From positions 49,566 through 113,565 of the forward strand of contig BJOX01000164.1 of assembly GCA_009731375.1 (NCBI GenBank): a DNA stretch of 64,000 nt. Reading direction: 5' to 3'. Under the pieces are notes generated by a model that did no database searches, was not told where the DNA came from, and was given only the letters and a program-made list of their open reading frames with translations. Position 1 is the first letter of the stretch, and the number at the start of each line of letters is the position of its first letter. Below are positions 12,008 through 24,010 of this stretch, one piece after another. The stretch comes from Paulinella micropora. Its lineage: Eukaryota > Cercozoa > Imbricatea > Euglyphida. Both the position numbers and the translations under genes were made by a program.

Positions 12008-13460
12008 TTGCAAAAACTGTGGGATAACAACCGTCAAAATTTCGGAAAACAAACTGAAGACAAAAACCAAAAAATCAGTTGGAACACATTACAATCAGTG
12101 AAAAATTACATAGAAAAGAACAAACTGGTTGTAAAAGACCTCGACAAAAAACAAAAACCAATTGTAGGTAGAATACCCCGTTCTGCTGTGGAACAGATTG
12201 AAACAAGAGGTGATAGATTCCCCATGTTTCAAGCCAGTATACATGACAGAACAACAGGTTCTACGTAAGTACAAACACGAATACAATAAACGTAATCTCG
12301 GTTGCTTTGCCCCTTTGAATAAAAAAGGCGAAGTCAACAAATTATGATTTCTCCAAAGACAAAGATCCAGAAAATAAGACCAGACTTCATGATTTGTATT
12401 CAATCTCGTTCTCCGGGTAGAAAAACACTCAAATATGCCGCTGAGCCAACGCATTGAATTTTCTAGTCTCGCAAGTCACAAAATATGTCCCCAACTTCAA
12501 TCTCAATCAGCTTTCAGATCTCAAAGGAAAAATAAAGAAAGCCCAAACATTGTTTCAATAATTAGAACACACTTTGAATGTAGAGTTGAATGTTCAAGCA
12601 CTCTCATTTGATGTGAAGCAAATGTTTACTTGGCTTGATGAAAAAGAGATCATTATGTCTCTTCATTGGCTTTTCATGGTTCTTAGACATTATGAAGCCA
12701 CTGGAAAAAGAAGAAAGCAAAGACTCTGAGAAAGGGTTCAAGTCTCAAAGACTTTGCGACTTAACGAGAACGGACGTATGAAACACGATGCAGGATGTCA
12801 CCATAGTGCATCAAGAGATGACTATGTAGTTTTCAGTTTCCAAGACTTACTTGACATAGTCGAGATGGATCTAGAAAACATCTACTTCGTCATGGGCAAT
12901 TCATGCTTTCAGCAGATTAAAGGTTGATTGGGGGTTATCTGTCTTCCCCACTGGCTCAAATTAAGTGTATTTTCGATGAGTCTCGATTCTTGACTGTACT
13001 GCGAAGACAAAACCTGTCTGAATTTGTTTATGGCATTCGACAGGTCGATAATTTACTCTTTCTCATTGCAACCGTACCAAACGACCAAACACTTCTTGAT
13101 CATCTACAACCCCCATATACAATCACTCAAGCATCTAGAATATGAACAAGCAGAACCCGTATATACGGGTGGCCTAGAGCTTGAAAAACAAAAAGTAGAC
13201 GTAGATGAACGTTTTTACAAACTGGTATTAATATTTGCTGGTAGCGAACTGCGGATTAGGAAAACGTTATATTTCGGCTTTGATTCTCGCCCGCACTTCG
13301 AAAATTGGAAATTCTTGGTTGACAACGGTACTACACCATACCCGCGCCTCCCGCCATTATCGTCTTACACAGACAAAAGGGCAAGAACGGCAACCATTAA
13401 AAGAATGCTGTGTATGTATCAATTTTTAATCAATCTACCAACATTGAAGTATTAGAAGAG
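12008..13460 (+). pseudogene. Decayed reverse-transcriptase gene
   Basis: Fragments in shifting frames give the order of motifs of a reverse transcriptase. They are a VVKDLDKK stretch near 12130, LSFDVKQMFTWLD near 12610 (motif A, the catalytic Asp region), CFQQIKG near 12912, then after a frameshift LIGGYLSSPLAQIKC near 12927 (motif B), and GIRQVDNLLFLIA near 13033, where the second catalytic Asp of the usual YVDD is changed to Asn. A TGA near 12728 and several other stops also break it. The motif style (GGYLSSPLA, RQVDNLL) is unlike the LINE at 890-5998 and closer to Penelope-like or domesticated cellular reverse transcriptases; this is inference. It cannot encode an active enzyme. Confidence 0.55.
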
Positions 13461-13999
13461 GCGGTATACCAACTTTAGGCTTTTTGAATGCAAATATCCA
13501 AAATCTATTTTCCGAAAACTTTTTATCGTTAAGGCAACTATCGTCTAATTCTCCCCAAACATGGGCCAAAATTCAACAAAAGTTTTGTCAAAATGACAAT
13601 CAAATCTACAAGCACTTTCGTAACATTTTGTCACAGTCTAACACTAACAGATTGGAACAAGTGCCATCAGCACTTTTAAAAGACGACTATGGCGGTGATC
13701 CTGTCTTCCTTTTACTAACTAGCTCACCGGTATACAAGCAAACTATTACTTTAATATGCAGTCTTGTGGAACGGAGACATTTTTATTATCCACAACTGCA
13801 AGTGTTAAACTTGAATAAGTACAACCGGTCAGGTCAACAAAGAATTTGGCTAATCAGACCGAGACCAATTCAAGTACTACATAGATAAAAAATGAGCAGT
13901 TAGACTCTTTCAAGTTTCTTTTTATTCAATAAAAGGCAAGAGGCGACCAGCTGTCTAAGTTGACAGCCTGACCCTCTGACTTACTACTGTAAACTTAAG

Positions 14000-14105
14000 G
14001 GTCAGCCTGGGTTAGCGCCGCTTGGCTGGGTTAGGGTTATGGTTGGCTGGGTTAGGGTTAGGGTTGGCTGGGTTAGGGTCAGTTGGCTGGGTTGGCTGGC
14101 TTGCG
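14000..14105 (+). repeat. G-rich telomere-like tract, right
   Basis: GGCTGGGTTAGGGTTAGGG units with variants, same orientation and same mixture of TTAGGG and TTGGCTGGG as 11213-11314. Confidence 0.65.
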
Positions 14106-14240
14106 CGATGCTTTCGAGCGCATTTTTTGCACCGATTTGGTTGGCTTAGGGGGAGGTTTTGGAACAGCTATTATCAATGTGTAAACAGTAAACAGTAGAT
14201 ATATTAAAAGTGGTTACTTACACTTTTGAAGAAGATTCTT

Positions 14241-14409
14241 AGAAGAAGAAGAAGAAGAAGAAGAAGAAGAAGAAGAAGAAGCAGAAGCAGAAGAAGAAGA
14301 AGAAGAAGAAGGAAGAAGAAGAAGCAAGAAGCAAGAAGAAGAAGAAGAAGAAGAAGAAGAAGAAGAAGAAGAAGAAGAAGAAGAAGAAGAAGAAGAAGAA
14401 GAAGAAAGA
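14241..14409. repeat. (GAA)n array
   Basis: (GAA)n with GCAGAA and GGAAGAA variants. The Arg, Ser, Phe and Leu homopolymer ORFs here are artefacts. Confidence 0.9.
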
Positions 14410-14419
14410 GAAGGAGAAA

Positions 14420-15060
14420 ACCACATTGATCATAGAAGTTCAAAAAATTGCTCCCGACCTTTCTTTTTCGGAATTTTTTTCCACAGGGCATGTAATGCTG
14501 CTTTTTTTCACAACTCAAGTTCAATTACAGATTTCTCAAAAACTACTGAAGATAAGCATATGCTCACCATAGTGAAATATTTCAAGAAATATATGAGGAA
14601 TCCTATGCGTAAATAGTAATAATAAATTCCAAAACTTTTGAAGTCAAAGCCCTCACTAAACTTTCAGACTTTTTCCTTATGTTGAATTTACATATCTATG
14701 CAACTCACTACGATCGAGCGCGAATCGTAGATTGTGAGTCTCATATATATGTATAGAAATACATATACATATACATATATATGTATATATATATTATATA
14801 TATATACATAAATAATTATAATTATTATTTTTATAATATGAATCGCGGTATAGATATTGCAGGCCCAGGAATAACACTCAGAAACGCTGGACTCAGAACT
14901 GACAGTACTGCCAAAAGTGGAGGGTTTATTAAGCATAATGTACAAGTTCCTGGGAATGTTATAGTCTCAAAAGCATCCCGTTGTGATGTCATGTTGATAT
15001 TTCTCGATGCAGGCTATGTCTATACAAAGTGAAAACTGGTGCAATGCAGAGAGAGAGACA
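14420..15060. other. AT-rich intergenic, no gene recognised
   Basis: Contains a TATA-type dinucleotide tract at about 14740-14830. A short frame at about 14840-14950 has no recognisable domain and no clear splice borders. Confidence 0.4.
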
Positions 15061-15302
15061 GGTGGGGGGGGGGGGGGAAANNNNNNNNNNNNNNNNNNNN
15101 GGGGGGAAGAGAGGGAGAGAGAGAGAGAGAGAGAGAGAGGAGAGGGTGGGGAAGGGCCGCGTAGAGTGCGAACAGCTTCATGACGGGTCTCTCTTTCCTC
15201 GAGAGCAGTCTTTCTCCCCACTCCCCCTCTTCACGTCTGAAGTTTACAAAATTTCGAAAAGTCAGATGCTAAGTCTGAAACTTTTTTTCGTTTCGTCTTC
15301 AC

Positions 15303-15445
15303 CAGTTTGGCGGGTATTTCCCTTTCTCTGATATGAGGCCGATCTCGAGCACATCGCCCTTCTGGTTGAAGGCTAGGTCTGGGTGGTTAGCAATCTTGCG
15401 GTAGGCCAGACAGCGCGAGGAGAAGGCGGTGGACGCCTTCATGAC
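15303..15445 (-). CDS. Exon of probable SNF2-family ATPase (downstream exon)
   Basis: The acceptor is CTACTTAG before 15445 and the donor GTGAAGAC after 15303; phase 0 in, 2 out. The frame reads VMKASTAFSS...LAYRKIANHPDLAF and ends GKYPPNW. The RKIANHPDL block matches the (L)RKICNHP segment of Swi2/Snf2 helicase-like ATPases, which lies between the two RecA lobes. The exon joins 15688-15770 in phase. The remaining exons were not found; they may lie in the (GGA)n-rich sequence above or beyond the gap at 15081-15100. A frame at about 15170-15240 (KTALEERETRHEAV) could be the next exon, but its borders are weak. Confidence 0.7.
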
Positions 15446-15514
15446 CTAAGTAGACATGATTACTAGTAGTATTCCTGTTATCATGAAGACTATGATTATT
15501 ATGTATGAATTTTT

Positions 15515-15665
15515 ACGATGATGATGATGATGATGATGATGATGATATGATGATATGATGATAATGATGATAATGATGATGATGATATGATGATGATGAT
15601 TATGATAATGATGATGATGATCATCGATGATGATGATGATGATGATCATCATCATCATCACTGTT
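15515..15665. repeat. (GAT)n array
   Basis: GAT repeats with ATGATA variants, lying in the intron between the two SNF2-like exons. Confidence 0.9.
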
Positions 15666-15687
15666 ATTATGACAGCTTTGTGCTGAC

Positions 15688-15770
15688 CTCCTCTTCCGGA
15701 GTGTTGCGCATCATGTCGAAAAACTGCGCGGCAAGGCTGCCTTGCAAACTGGTCTTGATAGCAGGCATCT
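15688..15770 (-). CDS. Exon of probable SNF2-family ATPase (upstream exon)
   Basis: Acceptor GTATGTAG before 15770, donor GTCAGCAC after 15688; phase 1 in, 0 out. The frame reads MPAIKTSLQGSL...FFDMMRNTPEEE and continues in phase into VMKASTAF of the next exon. The combined order (helical segment, then RKIANHPDL) fits the end of the first ATPase lobe of SNF2 proteins. The family call rests mainly on the downstream exon. Confidence 0.65.
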
Positions 15771-15824
15771 CTACATACACAAACAAGGCAAAGCATATTA
15801 CATACCGACATAAATGAGTAGGAG

Positions 15825-15978
15825 GAGGAAAACGAGGAGGAGGAGGAGGAGGAGGAGAAGGAGAAGGAGGAGGAGGTGGAATAGGAGGAGGGAGGAGGAG
15901 AAGGACGACGACGACGAGGAGGACGAGGAGGACTGTAGGACGAGGAGGAGTAGTTCGGCAGGACGAGAGGAGGAGGAG

Positions 15979-16013
<35 letters not shown>

Positions 16014-16116
16014 GGAGGAGGAGGAAGAAGAGGAGGAGGAGGAGGAGGAAGAAGAAGAAGAAGAAGAAGAAGAAGAGGACGAGGAGGGAGGGGGGGGGGG
16101 GGGGGGNNNNNNNNNN

Positions 16117-16148
<32 letters not shown>

Positions 16149-16150
16149 GT
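15825..16150. repeat. (GGA)n array ending in a G-run
   Basis: GGA and GAA repeats, with a short GACGAC tract, end in about 60 Gs split by a 10-base gap at 16107-16116. Glu- and Ser-rich ORFs here are artefacts. Confidence 0.9.
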
Positions 16151-16159
16151 TCATTTATC

Positions 16160-16615
16160 GAGAAAAAGGAAAAGGATGAGTGCTCTTACCCTTATTGCAC
16201 CTATTTTGCTTCTAATTATTTCTTTCCTTTTTCAATTTCTCTGCTCGATCGCTCATCGCCTATCTATTTAATACAAGCTGACATTCGGTTTTTATTTGAT
16301 TTCAGGACCCCGTAATCGTGATTTTATGCTGACATTTGACGCCTGCAACTTTTTGTAGCAGACTTTGAGGTTTTGGTTTGTTATGTCTTGCCACCGTTGG
16401 TGTAGTGGACGCCGGGATCCACTAGATAAGATACTACTAGAGCGAGTAAGATAATCATTTTTTGTGAAGCGCCATTTTTATACCAAACAGAAAGGCATGC
16501 AGCATCACGATACTCGATCAGCATATTGAAGAATCATTATGATGTTTTCTTGCTCACAAAAGCAACTGCATCCATCAATTTGCAAGCTGAACAAAAGCTC
16601 AAAGTCTCTTCTATA
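16160..16615. other. Intergenic, no gene recognised
   Basis: Mixed sequence. A box-A-like GTTGGTGTAGTGG at about 16397 has no matching box B, so no tRNA gene is called. Confidence 0.4.
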
Positions 16616-16689
16616 GTAGTGTAGTGTACTGTTGTGTATTGCAGTGCATTGTAGTGTATTGTATTGTATCGTATCGTGTTGTATTGTAC

Positions 16690-16991
16690 TGTATGTATGT
16701 ATCCAGGTATGTAGGTAAGTAGGTGTATGCATGTATGCTTATGTATGTATGATGTATGTACATATGTATGTATGTAGGTAGGTAGTAGGTAGTAGGTAGG
16801 TAGGTAGGTAGGTCGGTATGTAGGTATGCATGTATTTGTGTATGTATGTATTTATGTATGTATGTATGTATGTATGTATGCATGCATGTATGTATTTATG
16901 TATGCATGTATGTATGTATGTATGTATGAATGTATGCATGCATACATGCATGCATGCATGTTTGCATGCATGCATGTGTATGTATGTATGC

Positions 16992-17022
<31 letters not shown>

Positions 17023-17335
17023 CGCATGCATGTATGCATGTATGTATGTATGTATGTATGTATGCATGCATGCATGCATGCATACATGATGTATGTATGT
17101 ATGTATGTATGTATGTGGTAGACCGAAGCAAGTTGCACGTCGTGTCATGTCTAGACGTTTTCTTTATCCCGGGTATGTATGTATATATGTATGTATGTAT
17201 GTATATGTATGTATGTATGTATGCATGCATGTATGTATGTATGTATGCATAGACTGATCCGTGCACATTTTCACCTCCGTATATATACATACATACATAC
17301 ATACATACATACATACGACAATGCATCACTATTGC
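16690..17335. repeat. (GTAT)n arrays
   Basis: GTAT, GCAT and GGTA tetranucleotide arrays, turning into (CATA)n at 17280-17320. A short unique island at 17115-17170 interrupts them. Confidence 0.85.
17111..17169. other. Unique island, possible exon, strand uncertain
   Basis: On plus, TAG before 17122 and GTATGTAT after 17169 frame VDRSKLHVVSCLDVFFIP. On minus, a shorter exon ending CTTCG before GTCTAC is possible. No neighbouring exon fits either in phase, so the gene is not assigned. Confidence 0.3.
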
Positions 17336-17339
17336 CATA

Positions 17340-17341
17340 CA

Positions 17342-17409
<68 letters not shown>

Positions 17410-17605
17410 TTTCTTCTACGTAGTAGTAGTAGAAGTCACAAGTACTTGTCCAAGTAATTTCATTAAATCGCAGGCCTAGGCCTAGCAGTAGTAATAGTAG
17501 TAGCAGCAGCAGCAGTAGTAGTAGTAGTAGTAGTAGAAGTATTAGTAATAGTAGTAGTAGTATTAATAGTAGTATTAGTAGAAGTAGAAGTACTACCAGC
17601 AGCAC

Positions 17606-17683
<78 letters not shown>

Positions 17684-17772
17684 CAGCAGCAGCAGCAGCA
17701 ACAGTACCAGCAGTACCAGCAGCAGCAGCAGCAGTAGTGGTAGTAGTAGTAGTAGTGGTAGTGGTAGTAGTG

Positions 17773-17827
<55 letters not shown>

Positions 17828-17870
17828 CAGTAGTAGTAGTAGTAGTAGTAGTAGCAGTAGTAGTGTAGAT
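17340..17870. repeat. (ACT)n and (AGT)n arrays
   Basis: (ACT)n at 17344-17420 and (AGT)n with AGC variants at 17485-17870 are complementary and could fold on each other. Confidence 0.9.
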
Positions 17871-18072
17871 TTTGCATCATTACAGTCACTAACTATTGCC
17901 TACTGTTGTGGTCGATTTCATCATGCTTTATTCGTGTCCAGAGGTTGTGTCATATCATTCCGGCATAAAGCCCGGACATCTAAACAAGCGTACGCGCCAA
18001 TTTTTTTCTTGTCCTTCACACACCTTATTTCCAGGTAGGTTTAGCCTCAGAGTTCCTTTTTTACTTGTTTAG

Positions 18073-20329
18073 ATGCAGTCCCTGTCATCAAACCAAAAGT
18101 AGGCAGTCCTGCTAGTCGCTGCTGCGGCAGGTGTTGCAACAGCTTACGGCTACTACCGCTATAGACAAGCCCAGGGACAGCAGCCGTGCGAGGCCCAAGA
18201 GGCTCGCTCCCCGATCCCGAGGCGCGGTGTGTCGGTAGCGCTGCTGCTGGCCACGGACCAGCGCTGGGAGGCCGCGGGCCGCCTGGCTGTGGGCACCACC
18301 ACCGACGACGTGGTGCGTGATTTGGTCAAGCCCGCGATCGCGAGCCAGAAATGCTCCTACGTGGAACTGCTGGCCCGGTCGCAGGACCCGAACGACCGGG
18401 CCGGCGTGGCGACTGCAACCGTGTTTGTTTCCCACGCCTGGAAATATTCGTTCAAGAACGTGGTGGAGGCTATCGCTGCACGCTGGCCCGACAAAGGCGA
18501 CCTGAGAAGCCGGACCTTTCTCTGGTTTGACATTTTTACTATCAACCAGCATGAGATGGCCAAGGTTGATCAAAACTTCTGGTTCAACGCGTTTCGAGAG
18601 AACGTGAAGGATATCGGCCATACAGTGCTGATCCTCTCCCCATGAAGGAACCCGCTGCCCTTGACTCGCTCATGGTGCTTGTGGGAGATCTTCTGCACGC
18701 AAGATACGGGAGCGACGTTTGAGATCTGCTTGTCTGAAGCCGAGGCGAAGGATTTTGAAGACGTTCTTTTGAACGATTTTCCTTCTATCATGGCGTCGTT
18801 ATGCCAAATAGACGTTAAGAAGTCGCAGGCTTTCAAAAAGGTGGACCAAGAGAAAATCTTGAATCTGGTGGAAGGGCCTCAGGGAGGGGGAGCGCACGAG
18901 ACCAACAAGGCCGTGCTGGCTCAGATGCGAGCGTGGCTAGTGCAGGCGGGTCGCAACGCGCTCAAGGCCACGGAAGGAAAGTCAGATCAACGCACTTTGA
19001 GACTCATGAACAATGTGGGCAAGTTACTTCAAGACCAGGGCGACCTAAAGGGAGCAGAGGAACTTCTCCAGCATTGCTTGGACGCATGCGAGAAGACTCT
19101 CGGGGCCGAGCATCCGAATACGTTGCGTTGTGTCAACAACCTGGCTGAGTTGCTGCAAGACCAGTGCAAGCTGGCGGAGGCCGAGCCTCTATTGCGTCTG
19201 GCCCTGCACGCACGCGAGAAGACTCTTGGGGCCGAGCACTCCGATACGTTGACTTCTGTCCATAGCCTGGCCGTGTTGCTGAACGCCCAGGGCAAGCTGG
19301 CGGAGGCCGAGCCTCTATTCCGTCGGGACCTTGAAGCAAGCGAGAAGACTCTTGGGACCGAGCACCCGGATACGTTGACTTCTGTCAGCAACCTGCCCTC
19401 GTTGCTGAAAGCCCAGGGCAAGCTGGCGCAGGCCGAGCCTCTGTGCCGCAGGGCTCTGCAAGCAAGCGAGAAGACTCTTGGGGCCGAGCACCCGCACACG
19501 TTGAGTTCTAACTGGGCCAGGTTGCTGGAAGCCCAGGGTAAGCTGGCGGAGGCCGAACCTTTGTACCGCAGAGCCCTTGAAGGAAGCGAGAAGACTCTTG
19601 AGGCCGAGCACCCGCTCACGTTGACTTATGTCAACAACCTGGCCTCGTTGCTGCAAGACCTGGGCAAGCTGGCGGAGGCCGAGCCTCTATTCTGTCAGGC
19701 CCTTGAAGTAAGCGAGAAGACTTGTGGGGCCGAGCATCCAAAGACGTTGATTTATGTCAGCAACCTGGCCTTGTTGCTGAAGCAGCAGGGCAAGCTGGCG
19801 GAGGCCGAGCATCTGAACCACAGGGTCCTGCAAGCACGCGAGAAGACTCTCGGGGCAGAGCACCCGGACACCTTGACTTCAGTCAGCAACCTGGCCTTGT
19901 TCCTGGACGCCCAGGGAAAGCTGGTGGAGGCAGAGCCTCTGCATCGCAGGGAATTGCAAGCACGCGAGAAGACTCTTGGTGCCGAACACCCGGACACGTT
20001 GACTTCCGCCAACAACCTGGCTTCGTGCCTGGAAGCCCAGGGCAAGTTCGCGAAGGCCGAGCCTCTGTACCGCAGAGCCCTTGAAGGAAGCGATAAGACT
20101 CTCGGGCCGCAGCATCCAAGCACTTTGACGTCTGGCATGAACCTCGGCGCGTTCCTTTACGAGCAGGGCCGGCTAGCGGCAGCCAGGCCCTGTTGCGCTA
20201 GCAGTGTCAGGCTTTGAGGCCGTCCTGGGGGCAGAGCACCAGGACACACAAAATGCAAAACAATGGCTGGCGGCTGCCATCACTTTTCATTCAAAACAAA
20301 ATCAGAGTTTTGGTACTGAGAATAAGTGA
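18073..20329 (+). pseudogene. Kinesin-light-chain-type TPR gene with N-terminal SHAW domain, broken
   Basis: From the ATG at 18073 the frame gives 9 codons and then TAG (18100-18102). Reading on in the same frame gives a hydrophobic anchor (VLLVAAAAGVATAYGYY), then a domain with TVFVSHAWKYSF, FLWFDIFTINQH and TVLILSP. TGA (18643-18645) stands where homologues have PW, and the frame resumes with PLPLTRSWCLWEIFC. From about 19000 there are ten or so 42-residue TPR units of kinesin-light-chain type (KTLGAEHPDTLTSV...LAEAEPL). Near 20190 a frameshift separates the last unit from VSGFEAVLGAEHQDT, whose own frame stops at 20329. No introns are seen, so it may be a retrocopy. Proteins of this class are scaffolds with an N-terminal TIR-like or effector-like module; function is inferred only. 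Two stops and one frameshift make loss of function likely, unless sequence error or stop readthrough is involved. Confidence 0.8.
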
Positions 20330-21200
20330 GTCCGATCGGCTCAGAGTTGCCAGTCTTTTGAGCGCACCTGGTGACCATTATGACACAGTTGGCCCTTGGC
20401 CTCATTGAGTGTGAAAGGAATATTCATTTAAGGCTCAACAAGTTCAAGTTAGCGATTATGCCGAACAACAGTAAGCTTATTAGTTCGGCTTTTCGTTTTG
20501 AAGAAGGCGGGGCCCGGGCGCAAGAATTACATACTAGTGTTGACTGCCCTCTCGCAGACAGGTGTCCCGGTGGCCTGTATCTTTGAGCAAATCAGCATGC
20601 TCATCTATGAAGGCCTTTACCGACTCCTTTCAGAGTCCACCTGTTCTGTCTCGTACAGTTTCCAAAGTAAGGGAAGGCAATTTAAGATGATATTGTAAAG
20701 TGATTTCTGAGAACGACACGTCACAAAACTAAGATAAGCGTTACTTAACTAAGCTAGAGGTAAATACTATGATAACTCACTGATGACTGTATCCCGAGTT
20801 ACTGACTACTTATCTAGAAATTTCTTCTAAGACTGATTAAGTTAATATTAATACTGCCACTAGAGTGGCAAAGTACAGTGTCCGCTGTGTCAGTCAATAA
20901 TTAATTGATAATGCCATTATATACAGGGTGGGCCGGCATAAATATTTATCATTCTGGATATATTAATATTTATATAATTAATATTAATACTGATTACTTG
21001 AATAGAAGCCGGAAAGTGAGAGAATAGTCATTGTTAGATTGCCGGTACCGGCTTAGCGTAGAGACGGCTGTTAATATTAGCTACCGGTACTATAACGATT
21101 TATGTTGACAGTCCGATTGATGATATATGAGACGTCTCATATTAAACTAACCTTACGCTTACATCAGCAGATCATGAAGCGCCTCATATAAATATTACAA
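20330..21200. other. AT-rich intergenic between convergent genes
   Basis: It separates the plus-strand TPR pseudogene from the 3' end of the minus-strand gene. TATATACAGGGTGGGCCGGC at about 20919 resembles the end of some DNA transposons, but no inverted partner was found. No gene seen. Confidence 0.5.
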
Positions 21201-21202
21201 TC

Positions 21203-21208
21203 TTTATT
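21203..21208 (-). promoter_or_regulatory. Poly(A) signal AATAAA of the B-box/MYND gene
   Basis: AATAAA on minus, 17 bases after the TAG stop of the MYND exon, giving a very short 3' UTR. The position fits a cleavage signal and supports 21225 as the true end of the gene. Confidence 0.6.
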
Positions 21209-21224
21209 ACATGGGACCAAGCGG

Positions 21225-22067
21225 CTAATAGCAACTGCGTTTCAAGGAAACAAACAACTTGCATTCAACCTTGTGGTCCGGCCAGGCAGCCTTTTGGCAG
21301 TCGCGGCCGCAATAGCGTCTGATGCGGCATCGCGAGCATAGGTACAAGGACCTCAAGGCGACCCGCTTCCCACACTGCTTGAACTCGCAAGGCTCCGTGT
21401 CGGGCATCTCATCAGCAAACCGTTCTTTGATCTTGCTGACCCAGGCCTGCGTCTCGTGCAGCCGACAGACGCGTAGGAGCTGCAGCAAGTAGTGCTGCAG
21501 CACCAGACTCGCTGTGTACTCGCAGAAGCCCTGTTCGTTCTCGGACCACCACGCCGCGTCTAAGGCAGCCCCACAGAGCTCCGGCGAGATCTCTAAAGCA
21601 ACGGGCTCGTGACTGCCTTTGGCCTCTTGAGAAAAGGAGTGGCACACTGCGGTGAGAAAAGCCTCCACCTCTGAAGGCTCTTCCCACAGACTTTCCCGTA
21701 GACAAAGCAGGGGCCGTCCTTCAAGCCCTGCCTTGTGGTCCCGGGCCAGGCCGCCCGTGGCAGCTTCACATTCAGCTGCTTGCGGTGCAGCATTGTCAGC
21801 GTTAGCGCTCTTCTTTTTCTTCTTCTTCTTGCCCTGCTTGCGCTTCTGCACCTCACCACCCTCACCAGTTGAGGCTTGGACCCTTGTGGCAGGCGCAGCG
21901 GCTGTGCGTACATCGCCTGGGCGTTGTTGTTGTGGAACATCGTCCCCAGCCAGTTGCAGCCATTTGAGGAACAGGCATGTGCTCTTAGCAGAAGCTGTTG
22001 CTGCTTCGACTCGACCCTCCTGCTGCCCAACTCTCGCTAAGAAACGGACTAACAGCTCTTGCACCAC
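21225..22067 (-). CDS. Last exon: MYND zinc finger and stop
   Basis: Acceptor CTTAGGGCCAG before 22067; phase 0 in; 280 codons and TAG. It begins VVQELLVRFLARVGQQEGRV, has a Lys-rich tract (KKKKKKK) near exon residue 80, helical sequence (YTASLVLQHYLLQLLRVCRL), and ends with a MYND finger at about 229-270: C-x4-C, LCSRCRIRRYCGRDCQ, then AWPDHKVEC. All eight zinc ligands of the C-x2-4-C, C-x2-C, C-x3-C and H-x3-C pattern can be placed. The start codon of the longer ORF is not needed, because the frame is fed by the exon at 23463-23667. Confidence 0.9.
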   Translation of the reverse strand: MVQELLVRFLARVGQQEGRVEAATASAKSTCLFLKWLQLAGDDVPQQQRPGDVRTAAAPATRVQASTGEGGEVQKRKQGKKKKKKKSANADNAAPQAAECEAATGGLARDHKAGLEGRPLLCLRESLWEEPSEVEAFLTAVCHSFSQEAKGSHEPVALEISPELCGAALDAAWWSENEQGFCEYTASLVLQHYLLQLLRVCRLHETQAWVSKIKERFADEMPDTEPCEFKQCGKRVALRSLYLCSRCRIRRYCGRDCQKAAWPDHKVECKLFVSLKRSCY

Positions 22068-22099
22068 CTGGCCCTAAGCGTGCATGTACGCATGCATGT

Positions 22100-23455
<1,356 letters not shown>

Positions 23456-23462
23456 CGATGAC

Positions 23463-23667
23463 CTGGTTCAACTCACTGCTGGGCACGCTGCAGACCTTCT
23501 GTTCGTAGGCCTGCTGCACAATAGGTAGCAGGCGCGCCGCGTCCATGTGGGCGACATCCAGCTGCAGGGGCCGGCCCAGCTGCTGCCAGCGGGCCGCCAG
23601 GAGGTCCGGACGGGCCAGCTCCCACAAGACGTAGAAGAAAAGGTCGCGCTTGAGGGCCACCACACAG
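23463..23667 (-). CDS. B-box/MYND gene, penultimate exon
   Basis: Acceptor GTATGTGCAG, donor GTCATCGT; phase 2 in, 0 out. Reads CVVALKRDLFFYVLWELARP, then LLAARWQQLGRPLQLDVAHM, ending CSVPSSELNQ, and joins VVQELLV of the last exon. Probably alpha-helical; no named domain. Confidence 0.88.
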
Positions 23668-23689
23668 CTGCACATACAGAAATAAATAT

Positions 23690-23968
23690 GATTACTTACT
23701 TACTTACCTACTTACCTACTTACTTACTTACTTACTGACTGACTTATTGACTTACTCACTTTATGCAGACATGTTTACAAAAGAGGGTAAACATCACATA
23801 CATACATGTAGACATACCTTGGCGATTCAAGCGGCCAGCACTGCGTGCGCCGGATATCCAACAGCACTTGCGGAGCATCGGCCACCTGCACACACATAGA
23901 TAGATAGATAACATACGAGAATGCTGAGCAAGTCGTTGGACAACATAGATAGATAGATAGATAGATAT

Positions 23969-24002
<34 letters not shown>

Positions 24003-24010
24003 GAGATATC
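23690..24010. repeat. (CTTA)n and (GATA)n arrays
   Basis: Tetranucleotide arrays on both sides of the exon at 23818-23885. Confidence 0.85.
23818..23885 (-). CDS. B-box/MYND gene exon (VADAPQVLLD)
   Basis: Acceptor TGTGTGTGCAG, donor GTATGTCT; phase 0 in, 2 out; 68 bases. Reads VADAPQVLLDIRRTQCWPLE. The donor runs straight into a TATG repeat. Confidence 0.85.

Noticed and set aside
15167-15240. Third SNF2 exon (KTALEERETRHEAV)
   Set aside because: Acceptor GTGGGGAG is poor, no clear GT donor, and the gap at 15081-15100 is near.
16384-16440. tRNA gene suggested by GTTGGTGTAGTGG, and polylinker suggested by GGGATCCACTAG
   Set aside because: There is no box B or cloverleaf, and the match to vector is only about 12 bases.
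20910-20960. DNA-transposon terminus (TACAGGGTGGGCCGGCATAA)
   Set aside because: No matching inverted end or transposase was found within the window.
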